A stretch of 11,246 nt of DNA from Hyphomicrobium sp. (GTDB lineage Bacteria; Pseudomonadota; Alphaproteobacteria; Rhizobiales; Hyphomicrobiaceae). A program made the position numbers and the translations under genes. The first letter of the stretch is position 1; every line of letters begins with the position of its first letter. A model generated the notes under the pieces. It was not told where the DNA came from. It searched no databases and saw only the letters and a list, made by a program, of their open reading frames with translations. This document shows, one piece after another, positions 1 to 6,290 of the stretch. The stretch lies in the NCBI GenBank assembly GCA_030609245.1, contig JAUWCP010000057.1, positions 1 to 11,246 on the forward strand. The letters are read 5' to 3'.

Positions 1-13
1 GTAGCCTCACAGA

Positions 14-42
14 ATGTCCGCTTTTGGGGGTAAAGCGGACAT
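14..42. repeat. Perfect 11-bp hairpin with 7-nt loop
   Basis: The arms are ATGTCCGCTTT (14-24) and AAAGCGGACAT (32-42), perfectly complementary around the loop TGGGGGT. No T-tract follows on either strand, so it is not a standard intrinsic terminator. I have the impression that TGTCCGCTTT/AAAGCGGACA palindromes recur in intergenic DNA of rhizobial genomes. That is recollection, not something shown here. It could be a dispersed intergenic repeat or the end of a feature that begins left of the window. Confidence 0.6.
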
Positions 43-59
43 CGTCTCGCGGGAGCTGC

Positions 60-223
60 GGCACTGTGCCGGTGTTGACCAGCGCCGATCGCTACCCACG
101 TCAGTGGACGCCACCCTTCCGCCATCCCTCACGGAAGCAAGCCCTCTCTCCCCGGAGGGCTGAGTGGTAGACTCATGACGCTGGTCCCATGTTCACCTGC
201 GAGTGGGCCAGCGTCATCTTTTT
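60..223 (+). ncRNA. Candidate structured small RNA ending at a terminator
   Basis: No plausible coding frame covers this stretch, but it is a run of short hairpins on the plus strand: GGCA/TGCC (60-70), AGCG/CGCT (81-93), CCAC/GTGG (96-107), CTTCCG/CGGAAG (116-137), GCCCTC/GAGGGC (141-160) and TGAGT/ACTCA (161-175). They run directly into a strong terminator stem with five T's (175-223). Hairpin loops are C-rich (for example TCTCCCCG), as in several alphaproteobacterial trans-acting sRNAs. A TTGACC at 75-80 could be a -35 element with a start near 110, but no convincing -10 follows it. I do not recognise it as 6S, SRP, RNase P or tmRNA. The 5' end is unknown and the RNA call is an inference from structure. 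Confidence 0.3.
175..223 (+). terminator. Rho-independent terminator (plus strand)
   Basis: The stem is ATGACGCTGG-T-CCCA (175-189) paired with TGGG-CCAGCGTCAT (204-217): 14 base pairs with one bulged T and a 14-nt loop. TTTTT follows at 219-223. The T-tract lies only on the plus-strand 3' side, so it ends a rightward transcript. No plus-strand gene lies just upstream in the window, so the transcript is either the candidate small RNA or a gene beyond the left edge. Confidence 0.65.
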
Positions 224-231
224 GCGTTCCA

Positions 232-341
232 ACTCTTTACAAAGGGGGCATTCTTTAAAGAGAGGGTGATCCGCAATCCATCAAACATGTAGGTTCGAGA
301 GGCGGCAACGGAGTATGGCCATCCGGTCAACTGTAAAGAGT
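232..341. repeat. 110-bp segment bounded by 10-bp inverted repeats
   Basis: ACTCTTTACA (232-241) and TGTAAAGAGT (332-341) are exact reverse complements. A third related site, CTTTAAAG, lies at 253-260, and CTTTACAAAG (235-244) overlaps the first arm. The segment has no coding frame of note and is AT-richer than the neighbouring core genes. The layout resembles a miniature inverted-repeat element or a set of protein-binding sites. I see no flanking target-site duplication, which argues against a recent transposition. Confidence 0.35.
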
Positions 342-354
342 GAGACAACAGTGC

Positions 355-876
355 CTAGTGATCTGAGCGGCGGGACCGTGCGGATTCGAGTCCAATTTCT
401 ATGCAGGCCTGACGTACAGTCTCCTGGCAGATATCTTTGAGAAATGGGCGCGCATTTTTCACCAAATCATGGATCTGCTTGTATGCCAATGACGACTTGA
501 ACTCGCTCGTCTTCTTAAGTTCGCCTCGCTTATCCAGCTCCTTGAGAACCTCGATGGCGTCTTTAATCCTGCGAGGCCTACCTCTCCGCTTCTTGGTGTT
601 GGCTGTGATCGCGTGACATGGCCATGTTCTCTTCAGCTTTTCTTTATTCTTCCAGTCATGGCAACGTTGCTCTTCGATGAGGAGCAAGACCCGCGGGAGT
701 TGGTTCAAAATGGACCAGGAAACGTCAAAAGGTGCCTTCGGATGTCGTGGAATATAGGCGAACGTCAAGACCGTACCATCTTTGGGTTTTATGGCGATCT
801 GGCAGAGTTCAGGCGAGAGCTGTTTAGGTCGTGCGGATAGAGGAAAGTCTACGTAGACAGCGAGATCTCCGGACAT
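355..876 (-). CDS. Hypothetical accessory protein, likely 3' part of a frameshifted gene
   Basis: This is a 173-residue reading frame of unknown function. Residues 1-70 look like a folded domain with alternating hydrophobic strands. Residues 95-101 form a basic patch with an RGRP motif (98-101), followed by an acidic/basic helical C-terminal part. Alphaproteobacterial phage- or island-type hypothetical proteins often carry a similar GRP-containing linker before a small helical domain, so a DNA-associated role is possible but unproven. The ATG has no clear ribosome site. The frame stays open upstream to 921, and that extension reads as natural protein (AAVELLRKAI before the Met). It would join smoothly to the frame at 849-1058 through a -1 shift near 918-922. 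I therefore suspect a broken gene or a sequencing indel, with translational coupling as the alternative. Confidence 0.5.
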   Translation of the reverse strand: MSGDLAVYVDFPLSARPKQLSPELCQIAIKPKDGTVLTFAYIPRHPKAPFDVSWSILNQLPRVLLLIEEQRCHDWKNKEKLKRTWPCHAITANTKKRRGRPRRIKDAIEVLKELDKRGELKKTSEFKSSLAYKQIHDLVKNARPFLKDICQETVRQACIEIGLESARSRRSDH

Positions 877-1058
877 AATTGCTTTGCGCAGGAGTTCGAC
901 GGCCGCAATTGTTGGTTGTGATCAGAAACATCAAGCCCTTGGTTTCGAAGTCGCTCGACTGCCGCGGAGGCAGGCATACCCTCGTGCATGGCGCGCCTAA
1001 GTTTGTTTCGTGCTTCGTGTAGAGGTGTAAAGCCAGAGGGCGGGTTGAACACACGCAT
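849..1058 (-). CDS. Short hypothetical ORF, likely 5' part of the frameshifted gene
   Basis: This 69-residue frame starts at an ATG with a good ribosome site: GGAG with a 7-nt spacer, read on the minus strand just right of 1058. Residues 1-50 look like genuine protein (TPLHEARNKLRRAMHEGM, then a helix ending in LRNQGLDV). After about residue 48 the composition turns unnatural (QLRPSNSCAKQL) and the frame soon stops. At that same point the overlapping frame begins to look coding. The simplest reading is that this is the N-terminus of a protein of about 234 residues whose remainder is encoded at 355-921. A one-base deletion or two-base insertion would explain the break. No classical XXXYYYZ slippery heptamer is visible in the overlap, so programmed frameshifting is unlikely. 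Confidence 0.45.
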   Translation of the reverse strand: MRVFNPPSGFTPLHEARNKLRRAMHEGMPASAAVERLRNQGLDVSDHNQQLRPSNSCAKQLCPEISLST

Positions 1059-1322
1059 TGTTTTTCTCCAATGGACGCGGCGGAAACGTCGACCCCCGTC
1101 GATCAGAAAGAGCAGTGGTCCATCACTCTGTCGAAAGGCCCCCGAGACTCCCTTTTATGCTCTACGATTGTGTTGGATATTTTGAAGGAGTTGAGCGGGA
1201 ATGTGTCACGTCATGGACATGCAGCGAAGCAGGGTCGGTTGCTTCCCCCATGCTTCCCCGTTCCCGGATAGGCAATAGCGAGCCTAAGCATGCGCAGCAA
1301 TGAGCTGATTTGATTGTATAAA

Positions 1323-1399
<77 letters not shown>

Positions 1400-1414
1400 T
1401 TGGGCAGGGCGCTC

Positions 1415-1443
1415 TTGATACCCGATCCGCTGCGCCCGGGCAA
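1415..1443 (-). promoter_or_regulatory. Promoter of tRNA-Arg
   Basis: On the minus strand, TTGCCC (1443-1438) and TATCAA (1420-1415) are separated by exactly 17 bp. They match the sigma-70 type -35 (TTGACA) and -10 (TATAAT) at 4 of 6 positions each. The predicted start would fall about 8 nt before the mature tRNA 5' end at 1399, consistent with a short 5' leader removed by RNase P. Confidence 0.6.
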
Positions 1444-1518
1444 TCACACGGGGCTTGCGCCGCAGGCCCCCCTCGACGTTTGCCCCAACTTCTTGTTTGG
1501 ATGTCGCTGCAGTAGCGG

Positions 1519-1547
1519 CTGACCGGCGCGCGCTGAGCGCATATAGT
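1519..1547 (+). promoter_or_regulatory. Likely polA promoter
   Basis: CTGACC (1519-1524) and TATAGT (1542-1547) are separated by 17 bp, matching the -35 at 4 of 6 and the -10 at 5 of 6 positions. Only 8 nt separate the -10 box from the polA ATG at 1556. Transcription would thus begin at or within one or two bases of the start codon. This agrees with the absence of any Shine-Dalgarno sequence before that ATG. Confidence 0.5.
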
Positions 1548-1555
1548 CCCGCGCC

Positions 1556-4546
1556 ATGACCAAACCCAAGAGCAAAGCCAAGAGCGAGAATGCCACCATC
1601 GCGAGCGTGCCTGCCGGCGAGGCAACGCCGATCGCAAAGGGCAGCCACGTCTATCTCATTGATGGCTCGGGCTACATCTTCCGCGCCTTTCACGCGCTCC
1701 CCCCTTTGACGCGGCCATCTGATGGTTTGCCGGTTGGTGCCGTGCATGGTTTCTGCGCCATGCTGTGGAAGCTGTTGCGCGAGTCGAAGGCCTCCGAAGC
1801 ACCGACCCACATCGCCGTCATTTTCGATGCGGCGCGCGAGAACTTCCGCAACGACATTTATGAGGACTACAAGGCGAACCGTCCGCCACCGCCCGAAGAG
1901 CTTGTTCCTCAGTTTCCGCTTATTCGCGATGCGGTCAAAGCGTTCAACGTCGCCTGCGTCGAGCAGGAGGGCTACGAGGCCGACGATCTGATCGCCACCT
2001 ATGCCCGCGAGGTGGTCGATGACGGCGGCGACGTAACGATCATTTCGTCGGACAAGGACTTGATGCAGCTCGTGCGCCCCGGCGTCGTCATGTTCGATGG
2101 CATGAAGAACAAGAAATTCAGCCGCGAAGAGGTCATCGAGAAGTTCGGCGTACCGCCCGATAAGGTTATCGACGTGCAGTCGCTTGCGGGCGACTCGACC
2201 GACAATGTACCGGGCGTGCCTGGCATCGGCGTCAAGACGGCGGCCGAGCTGATCAACGAGTACGGCGATCTCGACACGCTTTTGGAGCGCGCCTCAGAGA
2301 TCAAGCAGCCCAAGCGGCGCGAAAGACTGATTGAATTTGCCGATCAGGCACGACTGTCACGCGAATTGGTGACTCTCAGGGATGACGTGGCCACAACCGT
2401 TCCCGCTGATGCGCTGGGCGTGCACGATCCAGACCCCTCAGCGCTTCTCGCCTTCCTGCAAAGCATGGAGTTCAGCACGCTGACGCGGCGCATTGCGGCT
2501 GCACTGGGCACCGAGCCGCCCGCGCCGCTAAAGACGTCCGTTGGCTCGACTGTTGTGGGTCAGGCGAAAAAGGCGGGCGGAGCAAGCCGCGAGACGGGGA
2601 AACTGGGTACAGCGGAGACACCCGAGGCCGCCGTGCTTTATGCGGCGGAGGCGGTAAAGACACCATTCGATCGCACCAAGTACGAAACTATCACCACGTT
2701 AGAACGGCTCGATGCGTGGATCGCCGACGCTAAGAAAGCCGGCCGCGTCTCTTTCGATACAGAGACGACGGGTCTCGATCCCATGCGCGCCGATCTCATC
2801 GGGTTCTCGCTTGCTGTGGTGCCGGGCAAAGCTTGCTACGTGCCGCTTTCACACCGCAAGAGCACGGCCGGCTTCGACTTCGGCGACGACGAAACGCTGC
2901 CGCAAGTTCCTATTGTAGAAGCGATTGCCGCGCTCAAGCCGCTGCTGGAGGACGCTTCCGTCCTGAAGATCGGCCAGAACCTCAAGTACGATTACAACGT
3001 GCTGGCGCGCCACGGCGTTTTCATTGCGTCGCTCGACGACACGATGCTGTTGTCGTATGCGCTCGATGCGGGCAAAGGAAACCACGGCATGGACGAGCTC
3101 GCCATGCGCCACCTCGGCCATGCTTGCATTTCGTTTGACCAGGTAATGGCGCATGTGCCCGGCAAAAAATCGGAGAAGTCGTTCGCCGAAGTGCCTATCG
3201 ACAAGGCGACGGAGTATGCGGCCGAAGACGCCGACGTCACACTACGACTATGGATGATGCTGAAACCGCGGCTCGCAGCGGAGCATAGAACGACGGTTTA
3301 CGAAACGCTGGAGCGGCCGCTTGTTCCTATCATTGCCGACATGGAGCGCGCTGGGATAATGGTCGACCGCACCATCCTTGCACGTCTGTCGAGCGAATTC
3401 GCGCAGGAAAGTGCGCGGCTGGAGGACGAGGTGAACGGTCTCGTCGGCCACAAGTTCAATCTTGCGTCCCCGCGTCAGCTCGGCGAACTTCTGTTTGACC
3501 GGCTGCAATTGCCGGGCGGCAAGAAAACCAAGACGGGGCAATGGGAGACGCGCGCAGGTCTGCTCGACGACCTCGCCGCCAACGAGGAACTGCCGCCTGA
3601 AGCGCGCAAGCTGATCAACACGATGCTGGGGTGGCGCCAGCTGACAAAGTTGCGTTCCACCTATACCGATGCGCTGCCGGGCTACATCAACCCGGAGACG
3701 GGGCGCATCCACACCTCCTATTCGCTTGCGGCAACCACGACCGGGCGGCTCGCCTCCTCTGATCCCAATCTGCAAAACATTCCCGTGCGCACCGAGGAAG
3801 GGCGCGAAATCCGCACCGCGTTCGTCGCTGAGAAGGGCATGAAGCTCGTCTCGGCCGACTATAGCCAGATCGAGCTGCGCGTTTTGGCGCACATCGCAGA
3901 CATTCCGCAGCTCAAGAAAGCATTCGATGACGGCGTGGACATTCACGCGATGACGGCATCGGAGATGTTCTCCGTGCCGTTGAAGGACATGACGCCGGAT
4001 GTGCGCCGGCGCGCCAAGGCCATCAACTTTGGAATCATCTATGGCATCTCTGCTTTTGGGCTCGCCAACCAGCTCGGAATTTCTAGAGAAGAAGCAGCCG
4101 CCTACATCAAGACCTACTTTGAGCGTTTTCCTGGTATCCGCGACTACATTGACGCAACCAAAAGGCAGGCGCACGAGCAGGGTTACGTGGAAACGATCTT
4201 CGGCCGGCGCATCCATTACTCTGAGATCAACACGCGCAATCCTGGCATGCGTGGCTTTCTGGAACGCGCCGCAGTCAACGCGCCGATTCAGGGCTCTGCC
4301 GCCGATATCATTCGCCGCGCGATGATCCGCATGCCCGATGCCCTGGCAGAGGCTGGTCTCACCTCCGCTCGTATGCTCCTACAGGTGCACGATGAGCTGG
4401 TGTTCGAGGTGAAGGACGCGCAAGTTCACAAAACCTTGAAGACGGTGGCGCAGGTGATGGAAGGCGCGGCTCTACCGGCGGTTTCACTCAGCGTACCGAT
4501 CCGCGTCGACGCAAAAGCTGCCGAAAACTGGGAAGCGGCGCATTAA
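1556..4546 (+). CDS. polA: DNA polymerase I
   Basis: This is a 996-residue family A polymerase for lagging-strand RNA primer replacement and gap-filling repair in the cytoplasm. Domain order is complete. After a Lys/Ser-rich tail of about 28 residues comes a 5'-nuclease domain (about 30-310) with LIDGSGYIFRAF (D36), EGYEADDLIA, SSDKDLMQLV and the helix-hairpin-helix VPGVPGIGVKTA. An Ala/Lys/Gly-rich linker covers about 315-370. The 3'-5' proofreading domain (about 375-570) keeps all DEDD residues: D401 and E403 (FDTETTG), D479 (NLKYDYN), Y554 and D558 (YAAED). The polymerase domain (about 590-996) has motif A DYSQIELR (D768), motif B with K821, F825 and Y829, and motif C VHDE (D946). F825 is the residue typical of enzymes that discriminate against dideoxynucleotides. 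The length is slightly above the 928 residues of E. coli Pol I, as is common in alphaproteobacteria. All activities should be intact. It is convergent with phaZ; I see no strong terminator in the 100-bp gap. Confidence 0.98.
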   Translation: MTKPKSKAKSENATIASVPAGEATPIAKGSHVYLIDGSGYIFRAFHALPPLTRPSDGLPVGAVHGFCAMLWKLLRESKASEAPTHIAVIFDAARENFRNDIYEDYKANRPPPPEELVPQFPLIRDAVKAFNVACVEQEGYEADDLIATYAREVVDDGGDVTIISSDKDLMQLVRPGVVMFDGMKNKKFSREEVIEKFGVPPDKVIDVQSLAGDSTDNVPGVPGIGVKTAAELINEYGDLDTLLERASEIKQPKRRERLIEFADQARLSRELVTLRDDVATTVPADALGVHDPDPSALLAFLQSMEFSTLTRRIAAALGTEPPAPLKTSVGSTVVGQAKKAGGASRETGKLGTAETPEAAVLYAAEAVKTPFDRTKYETITTLERLDAWIADAKKAGRVSFDTETTGLDPMRADLIGFSLAVVPGKACYVPLSHRKSTAGFDFGDDETLPQVPIVEAIAALKPLLEDASVLKIGQNLKYDYNVLARHGVFIASLDDTMLLSYALDAGKGNHGMDELAMRHLGHACISFDQVMAHVPGKKSEKSFAEVPIDKATEYAAEDADVTLRLWMMLKPRLAAEHRTTVYETLERPLVPIIADMERAGIMVDRTILARLSSEFAQESARLEDEVNGLVGHKFNLASPRQLGELLFDRLQLPGGKKTKTGQWETRAGLLDDLAANEELPPEARKLINTMLGWRQLTKLRSTYTDALPGYINPETGRIHTSYSLAATTTGRLASSDPNLQNIPVRTEEGREIRTAFVAEKGMKLVSADYSQIELRVLAHIADIPQLKKAFDDGVDIHAMTASEMFSVPLKDMTPDVRRRAKAINFGIIYGISAFGLANQLGISREEAAAYIKTYFERFPGIRDYIDATKRQAHEQGYVETIFGRRIHYSEINTRNPGMRGFLERAAVNAPIQGSAADIIRRAMIRMPDALAEAGLTSARMLLQVHDELVFEVKDAQVHKTLKTVAQVMEGAALPAVSLSVPIRVDAKAAENWEAAH

Positions 4547-4646
4547 TTCGGGCGCTCTTGGTCTGCCGCCCATGTTTGGTGTCTGTTTCACAAAGGCGAT
4601 GATTTTGGCGCGGACGGCTGGGTGAGTGCCGGGGTGCGCTTAGCGA

Positions 4647-5954
4647 TCAGACCGGCGAGATTGCGATCTCGACGTGCCGCGAGCGGCGCGGGTAGCGCTT
4701 ATCGGTTGGCAGTGACCCGCGCGAATACTCAATGGTACGGATGAACTCGCGAATGCGCGGCTGGATCTCGGTGCGCCAACGCGTACCATTAAAGATGCCA
4801 AAGTGGCCGACGCCTTCTTGCATGTAATGCACCTTCTGGTGCGCAGGGATATTGGTGCAAATGTCGTGCGCCGCCTCGGTCTGGCCCAGCCCGCACACGT
4901 CGTCGCGCTCACCTTCGACTGTCATCAGCGCGGTGTCACGGATGGCCGAGCAGTCGACCAGCTTACCACGGTGGGTCATCGTACCTTTGGGCAGCGCATG
5001 ATCTTGGAACACCGTCTTGATCGTCTGCAGGTAAAACTCGGCGGTTAGGTCCATAACGGCCAGGTATTCGTCGTAGAAGTTCTGGTGCTGCTTGACGGAA
5101 TCGCAGTCGCCCTTCACGAGGTTATTGAACAGATCGACATGCGCGTTCATGTGGCGCTCGAGATTCATCGTCATAAAGCCGGTAAGCTGCATGAAGCCTG
5201 GGTAGACTGACCGCATGAATCCGGCGTGCGGAAACGGCACGGTACCAACCACGGTACGCTCAAACCATTCCAGACTGCGCGATTCAGCGAGTTGATTGAC
5301 GCCTGTTGGGTTGCGCCGGGTATCTATAGGACCGCCCATCAGCGTCATGGATGCGGGCTGGCAGGGATCGTCGATGCCCGCCATATGCGCGGCGGCGGCC
5401 AGAACCGGAACTGCCGGTTGGCACACGCCAATCACATGCGTGTCGGGACCAATCAACCTGATGAAGTCGATAACGTGATCGATAAAGTCGTCGAGGTCGA
5501 AGCGGCCCATGGCAAAAGGAATGTCACGCGCGTCGGTCCAGTCGGTGATGTAGGTTTCGTGGTCGGGCAGCATTGCCTGGACAGTGCCGCGCAGAAGCGT
5601 CGCGTAATGGCCCGAAAGGGGCGCGACGATCAGCACCTTCGGGTCGGAGCGCGGACCGGTGGCGGCTTCCTCGCGCTCGAAGTGCAACAACTCGCAAAAT
5701 GGTGTTCGTGCGACAACGTGCTCGCGGACCGGCACGTCGACGTTTCCAACGCGCGTCGTCTTTAAGCCGAATTCCGGCTTGCCGTAGCGCCGGGTGATGT
5801 TCTCGAATACCTCGAAGGCCGCCGTGAGATGGCGTGCCATTGGTGTCAATCTCAGGGGATTAAAGGGCCACTCGAGCGCGCTGCGCATTCCGTGGGCGCC
5901 GACGCGCATAGGAGAGAGGATCGCGTGGGCGAATTCATAGGCAAAGTAGTGCAT
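4647..5954 (-). CDS. phaZ: Intracellular polyhydroxybutyrate depolymerase (PhaZ)
   Basis: This is an alpha/beta-hydrolase of the intracellular PHB depolymerase family (PhaZ of Cupriavidus, PHB_depo_C). It degrades native PHB granules to hydroxybutyrate oligomers so stored carbon can be reused. The N-terminus MHYFAYEFAHAILSPMR is the usual family start, giving 435 residues. An in-frame GTG at 5993 would add 13 atypical residues, so I prefer the ATG at 5954. A purine-rich AAGGGG lies a little far (about 12 nt) upstream. The nucleophile elbow reads GVCQP with Cys178 in place of the lipase Ser. D351 (GERDD) and H384 (GVGHFGIFNG) complete the triad. The spacings 178-351-384 agree closely with the C183, D355, H388 triad that I recall for the Cupriavidus enzyme. 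The protein looks full length and intact. It is monocistronic here, divergent from the AsmA gene, and implies that the organism makes PHB. Confidence 0.95.
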   Translation of the reverse strand: MHYFAYEFAHAILSPMRVGAHGMRSALEWPFNPLRLTPMARHLTAAFEVFENITRRYGKPEFGLKTTRVGNVDVPVREHVVARTPFCELLHFEREEAATGPRSDPKVLIVAPLSGHYATLLRGTVQAMLPDHETYITDWTDARDIPFAMGRFDLDDFIDHVIDFIRLIGPDTHVIGVCQPAVPVLAAAAHMAGIDDPCQPASMTLMGGPIDTRRNPTGVNQLAESRSLEWFERTVVGTVPFPHAGFMRSVYPGFMQLTGFMTMNLERHMNAHVDLFNNLVKGDCDSVKQHQNFYDEYLAVMDLTAEFYLQTIKTVFQDHALPKGTMTHRGKLVDCSAIRDTALMTVEGERDDVCGLGQTEAAHDICTNIPAHQKVHYMQEGVGHFGIFNGTRWRTEIQPRIREFIRTIEYSRGSLPTDKRYPRRSRHVEIAISPV

Positions 5955-6290
5955 TATCCCGGTGCCCCCCTTCGCTGCAGCGCAGCAAAGCACGCGTGCA
6001 CTGCGAGACTATGTTACCAAACTGTCGTGTTGACCAGATAAAAGGCGCGTTTGGTCAACGTATTGGGTCTTATAGTTGCTGGTCGAGCGCCTGACTGTTC
6101 CCTTTGAGGCACAACTGAGGCTAACAGCGAATCGCTCGTTCAGGGGGATCGCCGGAAAAACCTCCCCCGTCCGTTTCCGCCCGCGGCGACGCGATGACAC
6201 AATCGCTCCCTACCGACGCCCGAGACCTTTGCGAGTCTTCTGTTGTAAGCCTGGTTCGCATAGCGCAATGGCAGCTTTTCGAGATCGACG
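5955..6290. promoter_or_regulatory. Divergent phaZ / asmA-like intergenic region
   Basis: This 336-bp region must hold the promoters of both flanking genes. I could not fix a convincing -35/-10 pair for either. Visible structure includes the inverted repeat at 6029-6059 (separate entry), an 11-bp palindrome AGCGA-A-TCGCT (6126-6136), and GGGGGA/TCCCCC arms (6143-6168) with a 14-nt loop. TATAGT occurs at 6071-6076, but no -35 element is correctly spaced before it. A near-copy of the 15 bases around the AsmA start codon occurs at 6192-6206. No small gene in it is supported. Confidence 0.5.
6029..6059. promoter_or_regulatory. Inverted repeat, possible operator
   Basis: GTTGACCA (6029-6036) and TGGTCAAC (6052-6059) are perfect 8-bp inverted arms separated by 15 bp. 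The position, about 80 bp upstream of phaZ and 230 bp upstream of the AsmA gene, suits a dimeric regulator acting on phaZ. Each arm also contains TTGACC, which by itself resembles a -35 element, so the repeat may overlap promoter elements on both strands. The binding protein cannot be inferred. Confidence 0.35.

Noticed and set aside
291..298. AGGTTCGA match to the tRNA T-loop as an attachment-site copy
   Set aside because: The identity is only 8 bases of the universal T-loop consensus and does not extend, so it is not a credible att repeat.
839..850. GAGGAAAGTC string resembling the RNase P RNA 5' signature
   Set aside because: Only this short string matches. No other RNase P RNA elements surround it, and it lies within the minus-strand coding sequence.
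1071..1271. Plus-strand 66-residue ORF starting 13 bp right of the minus-strand ORF
   Set aside because: It has no ribosome site, its third-position GC drops in the second half, and its end is proline-rich and unnatural. Possibly a decayed remnant, but not supportable as a gene.
3248..4216. 322-residue minus-strand ORF
   Set aside because: It lies wholly opposite the conserved polymerase domain of polA. GC-rich genes commonly leave such open antisense frames, and the sequence is Arg/Gln/His-heavy with no recognisable motif.
5226..5765. 179-residue plus-strand ORF
   Set aside because: It is antisense to the conserved body of phaZ and has the skewed composition of a shadow frame.
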